Part shown: positions 22,536 to 30,617 of the stretch, one piece after another | Numbering within the stretch: position 1 is the first letter of the stretch | Layout: every line of letters starts with the position of its first letter | Assembly: GCA_007127165.1 (NCBI GenBank) | Contig: SKZV01000128.1 | Span: 1 to 34,400, forward strand | Direction: 5' to 3' | Source of the DNA: Rhodovibrio sp. | Lineage (GTDB): Bacteria; Pseudomonadota; Alphaproteobacteria; Kiloniellales; Rhodovibrionaceae | DNA length: 34,400 bases | Program-made: the position numbers and the translations under genes | Notes under the pieces: model-generated | Told to the model about the DNA's origin: nothing | Database searches by the model: none | What the model saw: only the letters and a program-made list of their open reading frames with translations

Positions 22536-23801
22536 ATGAGACGTGTTGTCGTGACCGGGATGGGTCTCGTGACGCCACTTGGAAGTGGTGTGGCGAGTGT
22601 GTGGGAACGCCTGATCGCCGGAAAATCGGGCCTGCGGGCGATCGAGAATTTTGACGTCTCCGATATTCCGTCGAAGATCGCGGGGCAGGTGCCGCGCGGA
22701 TCTACGGTGGATGGGGACTTCAATCCGGATGATTTCGTCGCGCCTAAGGATCAGCGCAAGATCGACGAGTTTATCGTCTATGCCCTGGCGGCTGCCCAAC
22801 AGGCCGTGGAGGACTCCGGCTGGCTGCCGCAGGACGACCACGACCGGGACCGGACGGGGGTGATGATCGGCTCGGGCATCGGTGGATTGCAGACCATTTG
22901 TGAAGGGGCCGTGACGGTTCATGAGAAGGGGCCGCGCCGGCTTTCGCCGTTTTTCATTCCGGCGGCTCTGATCAATCTGGCTTCGGGGCAAGTGTCGATC
23001 CGCTATGGCTTCCGGGGGCCGAACCATTCGGTGGTCACGGCCTGTTCGACCGGTGCGCACGCGATCGGCGACGCGACGCGGCTGATTGGCTATGGCGATG
23101 CGGATGTGATGGTCGCCGGGGGTGCGGAAGCCGCGGTTTGCCGCGTCGGTATGGCGGGCTTCTCCTCCGCGCGCGCTTTGTCCACCGGATACAACGACAG
23201 ACCGGTGAGCGCATCCCGGCCCTGGGACCAGGGACGTGACGGATTCGTCATGGGCGAAGGCGCGGGTGTCCTGGTGCTGGAAGAGTTGGAGCACGCGAAG
23301 AAGCGCGGCGCCCCGATTTACGCCGAAGTGGTCGGCTACGGGCTTTCTGGCGATGCCCATCACATCACCGCGCCGGCGGAAGACGGCAACGGCGGCTTCC
23401 GGTCGATGCAAGCGGCGATTCGCTCCGCCGGTGTGGATCTGGAACAGATCGACTACATCAATGCCCACGGGACCTCGACGCCGAAGGGTGACGAGATAGA
23501 GCTGGGCGCGGTGAAGCGACTTTTCGGGGCGCACGCGGACAAGGTCTGCATGTCCTCGACCAAATCGGCGATCGGCCACCTTCTCGGGGCGGCCGGTGCG
23601 GTAGAAGGGATCTTCTGCATCCTCGCGGTGAAACACGGCGTCGTTCCGCCGACCTTGAACCTGGACGATCCCTCGCCAGCCTGCGAGGGCGTGAATCTCG
23701 TGCCTCATAGCGCTCAGGAACGGAAGGTGCGTTACGCGCTTTCGAACTCCTTCGGTTTCGGCGGAACGAACGCCAGCATCGTCGTCGCGTCCTGCGACTA
23801 G
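22536..23801 (+). CDS. fabF: 3-oxoacyl-ACP synthase II FabF
   Basis: The protein has 421 residues and condenses malonyl-ACP with acyl-ACP. Cys170 (VVTACSTGAHAIGDA), His311 (INAHGTSTPKGD) and His348 (KSAIGHLLGAAG) form the Cys-His-His triad typical of elongating KAS I/II enzymes. The C-terminal SNSFGFGGTNASIV is conserved. The length is normal. It follows acpP by 62 bases across a terminator-like hairpin and precedes mltG by 15 bases. Confidence 0.97.
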   Translation: MRRVVVTGMGLVTPLGSGVASVWERLIAGKSGLRAIENFDVSDIPSKIAGQVPRGSTVDGDFNPDDFVAPKDQRKIDEFIVYALAAAQQAVEDSGWLPQDDHDRDRTGVMIGSGIGGLQTICEGAVTVHEKGPRRLSPFFIPAALINLASGQVSIRYGFRGPNHSVVTACSTGAHAIGDATRLIGYGDADVMVAGGAEAAVCRVGMAGFSSARALSTGYNDRPVSASRPWDQGRDGFVMGEGAGVLVLEELEHAKKRGAPIYAEVVGYGLSGDAHHITAPAEDGNGGFRSMQAAIRSAGVDLEQIDYINAHGTSTPKGDEIELGAVKRLFGAHADKVCMSSTKSAIGHLLGAAGAVEGIFCILAVKHGVVPPTLNLDDPSPACEGVNLVPHSAQERKVRYALSNSFGFGGTNASIVVASCD

Positions 23802-23816
23802 CCTGGGAGAGGTCCG

Positions 23817-24806
23817 GTGGCCCGTTTTCTCGTTGCCGCGACCTTCTTGACCGCCATCGCAATCGTGGCGGGCGGGCTCTTCCTGGCGTGGGGCAAGGCG
23901 CAGTTCGAATCGGCTGGGCCGCTTGAGGAGTCGACCACGGTGGTGGTTCCGCGTGGCGCGGGGCTTGAGCGGATCGCGACCCTTCTGGATCGCGCCGATG
24001 TGCTGGAGCGCCGTGAGGTCTTCATCTGGGGCGCGCGGCTGACCCAACAGGCGCATCGCCTTAAGGCCGGGGAGTTTGCCTTTCCTGCCCGCGTGAGCCC
24101 GGAGGAGGCGCTGGATATCCTGGTTTCCGGCGAAACCGTGGTGCGCCGGATCACGATTCCCGAAGGGCTCGTCAGCGCGCAGGTCGTCGCCGTTCTAAGC
24201 GCCGCCGACGGCATGAGCGGAGAGCTGGAGCGTGTGCCGCCACAAGGCACGCTGCTGCCGGAAACTTACAACTATCGCTGGGGCGAAGACCGTGCGGCCA
24301 TGCTGCGGCGCATGGAGCGCGCCATGGAGGACACGCTGGAGTCCCTCTGGCCCGAACGGGCGGAAGATCTGCCGTTCGAGACGCGGGAAGAGGCGCTGAC
24401 CCTGGCCTCGATCGTTGAGAAGGAGACGTCGGTGGATGACGAGCGCCCGCTCGTCGCCGGAGTCTTTATCAACAGGCTGCGGCGCGGGATGCGGCTCCAG
24501 TCGGACCCGACGGTCGTCTACGCGGCGACCGAAGGGCTGGGACCGCTCGGCCGCCGTATCACCCGCGGCGACCTGGACCGGGAGCATCCTTACAACACCT
24601 ACCGCATCAACGGGCTGCCGCCCGGCCCCATCGCCAATCCCGGCCGCCAGTCCATCGCCGCCGCCCTGAACCCGGCCGAGACCGACTACATCTACTTCGT
24701 GGCGGACGGCAACGGCGGACACGCCTTTGCCCGGACCCTGCAAGAGCACAACCGCAACGTCGCCGCATGGCGGCGCATCCGCGATAGCCAGACCGCGGAG
24801 GATTAG
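23817..24806 (+). CDS. mltG: Endolytic transglycosylase MltG
   Basis: The protein has 329 residues. An N-terminal membrane anchor (FLVAATFLTAIAIVAGGLFL) is followed by a periplasmic YceG domain. The catalytic Glu lies in LTLASIVEKETSVDDER (about residue 201); INRLRRGMRLQSDPTVVYA, YNTYRINGLPPGPIANPG and DYIYFVADGNGGHAF are strong family motifs. MltG cuts nascent glycan strands and is thought to set their length. The GTG start follows fabF by 15 bases with GGAGAGG upstream. The fabF-mltG linkage is common in alphaproteobacteria. Confidence 0.95.
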   Translation: MARFLVAATFLTAIAIVAGGLFLAWGKAQFESAGPLEESTTVVVPRGAGLERIATLLDRADVLERREVFIWGARLTQQAHRLKAGEFAFPARVSPEEALDILVSGETVVRRITIPEGLVSAQVVAVLSAADGMSGELERVPPQGTLLPETYNYRWGEDRAAMLRRMERAMEDTLESLWPERAEDLPFETREEALTLASIVEKETSVDDERPLVAGVFINRLRRGMRLQSDPTVVYAATEGLGPLGRRITRGDLDREHPYNTYRINGLPPGPIANPGRQSIAAALNPAETDYIYFVADGNGGHAFARTLQEHNRNVAAWRRIRDSQTAED

Positions 24807-24811
24807 GCATA

Positions 24812-25585
24812 TCAGCGCTTTTCCGGCAGGCTCGCCAGCAAACGGTCGGTGAGGCCCGGCGGCAGTGCCGCCAGCAGCCAGATGGCCGCCCATAAGCGCC
24901 ACGGGAAGGCGATCCGCGCCTTGTCCCGCGCCAGCCCCTTGCGAACCACCTCTGCCGCCTTCTCCGCGTCCATCAGCAGCGGCATGGGAAAGTCGTTCAC
25001 CTCTGTCATGCGCGAGCGCACAAAGCCGGGGCAGATCACGCTGACCCCGATCCCGTGGGGGCGGAGGTGCGCCCGCAGCGATTCGCCCCAGATGCGCACG
25101 GCCGCCTTGCTGGCACAGTATGCGGGCGCGCCGGGGAAGCCTCGGAAACCCGCCAGCGACGACATGATCGCGATCTGTCCGTAACCACGCCTGCGCATTG
25201 GGTCCAGGGCGGGCAGCACGGTGTTGATGACGCCGTCCACGTTGGTGGCGAAGATCTGCCGGGTTTGGAGATCGCTCTCGCCGCCGCTCCCGGTTCCCGC
25301 CGACACTCCGGCGTTGGCGACGAGAAGGTCGAGCGGACGCGCCGCCGTGTGTTCCGCCACCCAGTCCGCCATGGCGTCACGGTCGGTCACCTCGATACAG
25401 GCGGTCGCCACCTCGGCCCCGAGCGCGCGGCAAGCGTCCGCCACGTCTTCCAGGCGCTCCAGGCTGCGGCCGCTCAGCGCAAGGCGAGCGCCCGGCTCCG
25501 CATAGGCTCTGGCGAGTGCGGCCCCGATGCCGCTGGAGGCCCCGGTGATGAGCATCGAGCGCGGCGGGGGAAACGGGTATGGCAC
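24812..25585 (-). CDS. SDR family NAD(P)-dependent oxidoreductase
   Basis: The protein has about 257 residues and is a classical short-chain dehydrogenase with the cofactor motif TGASSGIG, LLVANAG, the active-site Ser in IMSSLAGFRGFPGAP, and Tyr/Lys in AYCASKAAVRIW. VICPGFVRSRMTEVNDFPMP is a hallmark of a lineage often annotated only as SDR. The C-terminal helix (RLWAAIWLLAALPPGL) is hydrophobic and may touch the membrane. I chose GTG 25585 (MPYPFPPPRSMLITG), with GAAGGGG 8 bases upstream, because ATG 25555 would cut into the first strand. It is convergent with mltG, 5 bases apart. The substrate is unknown. Confidence 0.87.
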   Translation of the reverse strand: MPYPFPPPRSMLITGASSGIGAALARAYAEPGARLALSGRSLERLEDVADACRALGAEVATACIEVTDRDAMADWVAEHTAARPLDLLVANAGVSAGTGSGGESDLQTRQIFATNVDGVINTVLPALDPMRRRGYGQIAIMSSLAGFRGFPGAPAYCASKAAVRIWGESLRAHLRPHGIGVSVICPGFVRSRMTEVNDFPMPLLMDAEKAAEVVRKGLARDKARIAFPWRLWAAIWLLAALPPGLTDRLLASLPEKR

Positions 25586-25671
25586 GTCAACGGCCCCTTC
25601 GCCTTCATGGTATGATGATCGACACCATAAGCTGCAAGGCGCGCGAGGCAAGGACGGCGCGTTTCTCGCGC

Positions 25672-25701
25672 TTGTGTGCGCCCCTGCCGCGTGGATATAG
25701 T
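25672..25701 (+). promoter_or_regulatory. Likely yicC-gmk promoter
   Basis: TTGTGT (25672-25677) and TATAGT (25696-25701) are separated by 18 bases, about 50 bases before the yicC GTG start. Confidence 0.5.
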
Positions 25702-25751
25702 GCGCCGCCACAGACATCGCCCGAGCGGCGCAACAGGAAAGGCTGCCATTC

Positions 25752-26639
25752 GTGTCCGTCGCCAGTATGACCGGCTTCGCCCGCCGAGAAGGGGGAGATG
25801 CCAAACTGACCTGGATCTGGGAAGCCAAGAGCGTGAACGGCAAGGGGCTGGACGTGCGCTGCCGCTTGCCTTCGGGAATGGAAGCGCTTGAGTCGAAGGT
25901 CCGCGCGGCCGTACCCCGCTTCTGCGCACGCGGCAGCGTCACCGTGAGCCTGACCCTGGACCGGGGCGAGCGCTCCATGCGCCTTCAGGTCAACCGCGAC
26001 ATGCTGGAGCAACTGGTCCGGCTGACCCGCGAGCTTCAGCAGGAGATCGAGGCCGAACCGCCGCGTCTGGATGGTCTCCTTGCGGTGCGCGGCGTACTGG
26101 AAACGGTCGAAGAACTGGACGATCCCGCCGCCCTGGCAGACCGCGAGGCGCGCATGGCGGAGGATCTGGACCAGCTTATGGAGCAACTGGCGGAGACGCG
26201 CCGCGAAGAGGGCGCACGGCTAAAGGCGATGGCGCTCGCGCACCTCGGCCGCGTGTCCGAATTGACGATACAGGCGGCGGCCACTGCGGAGGCGCAGCCG
26301 GAGACCTTGAAGGGCCGACTGCGTCGCCAGCTCGATGAACTCCTTGAGGCGGAAACCGGGGTGTCGGAAGAGCGGCTGGCACAGGAACTCGCGCTGCTGA
26401 TCACCAAAAGCGACATTCGCGAGGAACTCGACCGCCTTACCGCCCACGAGGCGGCGGCGCGGGAATTGCTGGAAGAGGACAGCGCGATCGGTCGTCGCCT
26501 GGATTTCCTTTGCCAGGAGTTCAACCGCGAAGCGAACACCTTATGCTCCAAGGCGCAGGACGTGGGTTTGACGCGGATAGGCCTGGCGTTGAAGAACGCC
26601 GTCGAGCAGCTTCGCGAGCAAATCCAGAACATCGAGTGA
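25752..26639 (+). CDS. yicC: YicC family endoribonuclease
   Basis: The protein has 295 residues. The N-terminal signature is SMTGFARREG with EAKSVNGKGLDVRCRLP, and the C-terminal block is GRRLDFLCQEFNREANTLCS with KAQDVGLTRIGLALKNAVEQ, which carries the conserved acidic and His/Glu residues of the family. The middle is coiled coil-like and very rich in Glu, Leu and Ala. YicC proteins are hexameric RNases linked to sRNA turnover in E. coli. The start is GTG 25752. Its TGA overlaps the gmk GTG, coupling the two genes. Confidence 0.95.
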   Translation: MSVASMTGFARREGGDAKLTWIWEAKSVNGKGLDVRCRLPSGMEALESKVRAAVPRFCARGSVTVSLTLDRGERSMRLQVNRDMLEQLVRLTRELQQEIEAEPPRLDGLLAVRGVLETVEELDDPAALADREARMAEDLDQLMEQLAETRREEGARLKAMALAHLGRVSELTIQAAATAEAQPETLKGRLRRQLDELLEAETGVSEERLAQELALLITKSDIREELDRLTAHEAAARELLEEDSAIGRRLDFLCQEFNREANTLCSKAQDVGLTRIGLALKNAVEQLREQIQNIE

Positions 26640-27295
26640 GCGCTGTGCAGGAAGGAATTATCAAACGCCGGGGACTGATGCTGGTGCTCTCCTCGCCGTC
26701 GGGCGCGGGCAAGACCACGATCTCCCGCAAGTTGCTGGAACGTGAGGAGAACCTCCGGCTTTCCATCTCCACAACCACCCGCGCTCCGCGCCCCGGGGAG
26801 GTGGAAGGCATCGACTATCGCTTCGTCGACGACTCCAGTTTCCGCTGCATGGTGGAAAAGGGCGCTTTCCTGGAGCACGCGCAGGTCTTCGGAAACTCCT
26901 ACGGCACTCCGCGAGGGCCGGTTCAGCGGATGTTGGAGCAGGGCGGCGACGTGTTGTTCGACATCGATTGGCAGGGTACGCAGCAACTCCGCGAAAGCGC
27001 GCGCGAAGATCTGGTCTCGGTCTTCATCCTGCCGCCCTCGACCGAGGAGCTGTCCCGCCGCCTGCATGCCCGCGCTCTCGATCCCGAGCATGTGGTGCGT
27101 CAGCGTATGGCGAAGGCAGCCAGCGAAATGAGCCATTGGGCGGAGTACGATTACATCGTGGTCAACGAGGATATCGAGGAAAGTGTCCGGCGCGTCACCT
27201 CGATCCTCGCCGCCGAACGCCTGCGCCGCGACCGGCAGATCGGCCTTCGGGCCTTCGTGGAAAAGCTCTGCGCGGAGACGGAGCAGCGGGATTAG
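26636..27295 (+). CDS. gmk: Guanylate kinase
   Basis: The protein has 219 residues and phosphorylates GMP to GDP. The P-loop is [10 protein letters not shown] (about 19-28), followed by [20 protein letters not shown] for GMP binding, [10 protein letters not shown], and [15 protein letters not shown]. The C-terminus [16 protein letters not shown] is standard. I chose GTG 26636, which overlaps the yicC stop as GTGA; later GTG 26645 or ATG 26678 are possible, but alphaproteobacterial homologues usually have a short extension before the first strand. The stop codon overlaps that of rsmA on the other strand. Confidence 0.95.
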   Translation: MSAVQEGIIKRRGLMLVLSSPSGAGKTTISRKLLEREENLRLSISTTTRAPRPGEVEGIDYRFVDDSSFRCMVEKGAFLEHAQVFGNSYGTPRGPVQRMLEQGGDVLFDIDWQGTQQLRESAREDLVSVFILPPSTEELSRRLHARALDPEHVVRQRMAKAASEMSHWAEYDYIVVNEDIEESVRRVTSILAAERLRRDRQIGLRAFVEKLCAETEQRD

Positions 27296-28146
27296 GGAGT
27301 CTGGCGTCCCTGAAGGGCTCTCGCCAGCGTGCAGAACTCGGCGATGGAAAGATCTTCCGGCCGCGCGGTTTCGCTTACACCGGCTTCCTCGAGCAAGGCG
27401 AGGGGATCGCCGAGAGTTTTGAGGCTCTGCCGGAGCATCTTGCGCCGCTGCCCGAAGGCGGCGGCGGTAACCTGTTGCAGGGCCGCGCTATCGGCGGGGT
27501 AAAGCGGGGCGGCGCGCGGCACCAGTTGCACGACGCTGGACACCACCTTCGGCGGCGGCGTGAACGCCTCTCTCGGCACATGAAAGAGGATGCGCGCGCT
27601 GCACAGCCACTGCGTAAAGATCGACAGGCGCCCATAATCCTTGCTGCTGGGCTTCGCGACAAGCCGCTCGGCCACCTCGCGCTGAAACATCAGCGTGAAA
27701 TTTTCCGCGACCGAAGGGTCCTCCGCGACCTCCAGCAACCAGTTCACCAGAAGCTGTGTCGAAATATTGTAAGGCAGGTTCGCCACCACGCGGCGCGGCG
27801 GGTCTCCCAGCTTGGCGAGTGGCTGGTTCAGCGCGTCCTCCGCCCGCACCGTCAAACGGCCGGGAAAAGCCGCCGAAAGCTCCGCCAACGCCTCGACACA
27901 GCGCGCATCGCGCTCCACCGCGATCACACGATGCGCTCCAGCCAGCAGCAGAGCGCGTGTCAAGCCACCGGGGCCGGGGCCGATTTCGACCGTGGTGCCG
28001 CTGTCGAGCGGCCCGGCGGCGCGGGCGATACGGCCGGTCAGGTTCATGTCGAACAGGAAATGCTGGCCCAGGGAACGCCGCGCGGACAGGCCGTGGCGCG
28101 CGATCACATCACGTAGGGGCGGCAGGCCGGGAGCCGCGTCAGACAC
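27292..28146 (-). CDS. rsmA: 16S rRNA (adenine1518/1519-N6)-dimethyltransferase RsmA (KsgA)
   Basis: The protein has 284 residues. It dimethylates two adjacent adenosines in helix 45 of 16S rRNA late in 30S assembly. [16 protein letters not shown] is the N-terminal signature, [10 protein letters not shown] (54-63) binds SAM, and NLPYNIS (123-129) is the catalytic NLPY motif. [20 protein letters not shown] and [12 protein letters not shown] complete the family pattern. Its ATG lies inside pdxA (8-base overlap), and its TAA shares bases 27292-27295 with the gmk stop. It is the last gene of the lpt-surA-pdxA-rsmA cluster. Confidence 0.97.
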   Translation of the reverse strand: MSDAAPGLPPLRDVIARHGLSARRSLGQHFLFDMNLTGRIARAAGPLDSGTTVEIGPGPGGLTRALLLAGAHRVIAVERDARCVEALAELSAAFPGRLTVRAEDALNQPLAKLGDPPRRVVANLPYNISTQLLVNWLLEVAEDPSVAENFTLMFQREVAERLVAKPSSKDYGRLSIFTQWLCSARILFHVPREAFTPPPKVVSSVVQLVPRAAPLYPADSAALQQVTAAAFGQRRKMLRQSLKTLGDPLALLEEAGVSETARPEDLSIAEFCTLARALQGRQTP

Positions 28147-29200
28147 CGTCGGCCGCCGCCGCGCGGGCGCGTCCCTCTACCATTTCTCGCGCGGTCCGCA
28201 GCGCTTCGATCAAGCTCGTCGGATCGGCTTTGCCGGTTCCGGCGAGGGCGAAGGCGGTCCCGTGGTCGGGCGAGGTTCGCACGAACGGCAGGCCCAAGGT
28301 GATGTTGACGCCCCGCGCGAAGTCGATTGTCTTGATCGGGATCAGCGCCTGGTCGTGATACATGCACAGCGCGGCGTCGTAGGCCGCGCGCGCGGCGGCG
28401 TGAAACATCGTATCGGCGGAGACCGGGCCGGTGACGGAGAACCCCTCGGCGCGCAATGTTTCCAGGGCGGGAGCGATTACGTCGATGTCCTCGCGGCCCA
28501 GCACGCCCTGCTCCCCGGCGTGGGGATTCAGTCCGGCGACGCAGAGGCGCGGGTTGGCAATCCCGAAGTCTCGAATGAGGCTCCGCGCCGTCACCCGCGC
28601 AGCGTGCAGGATGGCGTCGCGGGTGAGTGCCTCTGGCACCTGCCGCAGGGGGATGTGGATCGTCACCGGAACGACGCGAAGCTCCGGACACGCCAGCATC
28701 ATGACGGGCGTGGGGGCGGGGAGCGCGTCGTCAGCGGCAAGCGCGGCCAGGAATTCCGTGTGGCCAGGGTGCGCGAATCCTGCGTCGTAGAGCACTGACT
28801 TGGCGATCGGATTCGTCACCACGGCGGCCGCTTCGACGCTGCGTACCAAGGCGACTGCGCGGCGAATCGCGTTGAGCACGGCCTCGCCGGTTGCGCTGCT
28901 TGGAGTGCCCGGAACGACCTTGCGGCCAAAGCGATGGTCGAGCACCGGCAGCGCTTCGGCGAAGGCGTCGATCGCGTCGGCGCAGGAGGTAACCTCCGCG
29001 ACTGGAATGCGCCAACCCAGTTCGGCGAAGAGGGCGTGCAGCCGTTCCACCTCGTCCAGCAGCACAAAGCAGGGAATGCTTTCGCTGCTTTGCCGCATCC
29101 AGGCCAGCCCGGCAATTTCAGCCCCGATGCCCGCCGGTTCTCCTGGTGTAAGGATCAGCGGGCGCGTCGGATCGCTGCTCCACACGTCGTGCTGCGGCAT
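28139..29200 (-). CDS. pdxA: 4-hydroxythreonine-4-phosphate dehydrogenase PdxA
   Basis: The protein has 353 residues. It oxidises and decarboxylates 4-phosphohydroxy-L-threonine in the DXP-dependent route to pyridoxal phosphate. [15 protein letters not shown] opens the protein; [21 protein letters not shown] and [12 protein letters not shown] hold the metal-binding His residues; [20 protein letters not shown] is the C-terminal block. Its PLP product is the cofactor of Alr encoded elsewhere in this window. It follows surA by 11 bases and overlaps rsmA by 8 bases, matching the surA-pdxA-rsmA order of many proteobacteria. Confidence 0.97.
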   Translation of the reverse strand: MPQHDVWSSDPTRPLILTPGEPAGIGAEIAGLAWMRQSSESIPCFVLLDEVERLHALFAELGWRIPVAEVTSCADAIDAFAEALPVLDHRFGRKVVPGTPSSATGEAVLNAIRRAVALVRSVEAAAVVTNPIAKSVLYDAGFAHPGHTEFLAALAADDALPAPTPVMMLACPELRVVPVTIHIPLRQVPEALTRDAILHAARVTARSLIRDFGIANPRLCVAGLNPHAGEQGVLGREDIDVIAPALETLRAEGFSVTGPVSADTMFHAAARAAYDAALCMYHDQALIPIKTIDFARGVNITLGLPFVRTSPDHGTAFALAGTGKADPTSLIEALRTAREMVEGRARAAAADGV

Positions 29201-29211
29201 CCGAACGGACC

Positions 29212-30462
29212 TTAGATCCGGACATCGACATGGGCGTCGCGGCGCAGGTCGCGCATGTGGCGCTGAATACGCAAATTCAGGCGCTCACGCATCAGGTTGT
29301 CCGAGATCTGGTCCCGATCGACGCCCGCATACTCCCGCTCGCAGACCATCAGAACACTGATGCCGTCCCCGATTTGCATCGGTTCCGACGGTGCGCCTAG
29401 GGAAAGGCCGGAGATGGCCGAGCGCAGCTCGTCCGGGAGGTTGGCGGTGTCGACCGTACCGAGATCGCCCGAGCCGATGCCGCCGATCCGGTCGGCCAGG
29501 GCAGACATTTCACCACAGGAATCGATCTCCCGGGAAACCTCGCGCAGGCGGCCCATCGCGGCGTCGAGTTCTTCAGCGGAGGCGTCCGGCGGCGTCTCGA
29601 TGAAAAGCTGCTGCAGGTGGACGCGTTCCTCGCCCGCGGTGATCCGCCTGCGGTCCATCAGTTGCACGATGTGGATGCCGCTGAAGGTGCGGACGGGGCC
29701 GACGATCTCGCCATTTCGAGCGTTGTTCAACTCATCCGCCACAGCCTGCGGCAGCCCTTGCGCGGTCACCCAGCCGAGGTCCCCGCCGACCGGCGCCGTG
29801 GCGCTTTGCGAAAACTCCCGCGCCAGGGCTTCAAAATCGGCGCCCTGCTCGAGTTGCTGTATCAACCGCTCGGCCGTGTTGCGCACGCGCTGCTCAGCTT
29901 CGGGGCCGCCGACCGCAAGAAAGATTTCACGGGCTTGCATCTGTTGCTCACCCTCTTGTGCGCGCAGGCGCTCGACCGCACCCTCGACCTCTTCGGGCCC
30001 AAGCTGTACCTCCGGCCGGATTCGCTGGCCGACGACCTTCTGCCAAGCGATGTTCGCGCGAATCTGTTCCCGGAAAATCTGCGGCATAACACCGCTGTTC
30101 TCCAGAGACTGCGTAAGTTGCCGGGTGCTCATGTTGTTGCCGCGCGCGATCCGCTGGACCTGCTCGTCCACCTCCTCGGAGGATACCTCGACACCGACGC
30201 GCCGGGCTTCCTGCATTTGCAAGCGCTCGTCGATCAGATTCTCCAATACCTGGGGCGCGACCCGCTGTCGTTGCTGCTGGGAATCCGGCAGCCCCGAGGT
30301 CAAAAGGGCGAGGCGAACCCGCATCTCCAGGTCGAGGACGGAGATGACCTCGTCGTTGACGACCGCGGCTGGACGCAGGGTTTCGTTCGCGTGCCCTGGA
30401 ACCGGAAAGGGCAGGGCGAAGACTGCAACAAGCAGGGTTAGGCGGCTCAGCCACCGAATCAT
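29212..30462 (-). CDS. surA: Periplasmic chaperone / peptidylprolyl isomerase SurA
   Basis: The protein has 416 residues. A signal peptide (IRWLSRLTLLVAVFALPFPV, cleaved near GHA) sends it to the periplasm. The N-terminal chaperone domain begins AAVVNDEVISVLDLEMRVRL. One clear parvulin domain follows, with QAREIFLAVGG, FSQSATAPVGGDLGW and VRTFSGIHIVQLMDRR. The second parvulin domain is only weakly kept (LQQLFIETPPDA, then IGSGDLGTVDTANLP). SurA escorts outer-membrane proteins, LptD among them, to the BAM complex. I chose ATG 30462; the open frame upstream lacks signal-peptide character. A promoter probably lies in the 155-base gap before it. Confidence 0.94.
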   Translation of the reverse strand: MIRWLSRLTLLVAVFALPFPVPGHANETLRPAAVVNDEVISVLDLEMRVRLALLTSGLPDSQQQRQRVAPQVLENLIDERLQMQEARRVGVEVSSEEVDEQVQRIARGNNMSTRQLTQSLENSGVMPQIFREQIRANIAWQKVVGQRIRPEVQLGPEEVEGAVERLRAQEGEQQMQAREIFLAVGGPEAEQRVRNTAERLIQQLEQGADFEALAREFSQSATAPVGGDLGWVTAQGLPQAVADELNNARNGEIVGPVRTFSGIHIVQLMDRRRITAGEERVHLQQLFIETPPDASAEELDAAMGRLREVSREIDSCGEMSALADRIGGIGSGDLGTVDTANLPDELRSAISGLSLGAPSEPMQIGDGISVLMVCEREYAGVDRDQISDNLMRERLNLRIQRHMRDLRRDAHVDVRI

Positions 30463-30538
30463 AGGTGTCCACCCAATATTATGAATGCCTCTCGTAAACG
30501 CCGCCGGCCAGTCTTTCCGGCCAGCCTGCCAAAGCGGG

Positions 30539-30567
30539 ACTATAAGCTTTTGTGCTCGCGGGCACAA
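30539..30567 (-). promoter_or_regulatory. Likely surA promoter inside the lpt cluster
   Basis: On the minus strand TTGTGC (30567-30562) and TATAGT (30544-30539) are separated by 17 bases, about 75 bases before the surA ATG. The -35 is one arm of a 6-bp inverted repeat TTGTGC-GCACAA (30550-30567), which could be an operator. The 155-base lptD-surA gap is otherwise empty. Confidence 0.5.
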
Positions 30568-30617
30568 CGCGCCCGGCCGTGCCCTTGCCAGGAAAATCCT
30601 GAAATTCGAGGGGCATC

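Noticed and set aside
22209-24056. 615-codon minus-strand ORF opposite acpP, fabF and mltG
   Set aside because: Long antisense frames are expected in GC-rich coding DNA; the opposite strand encodes well-recognised proteins and this frame shows none of their quality.
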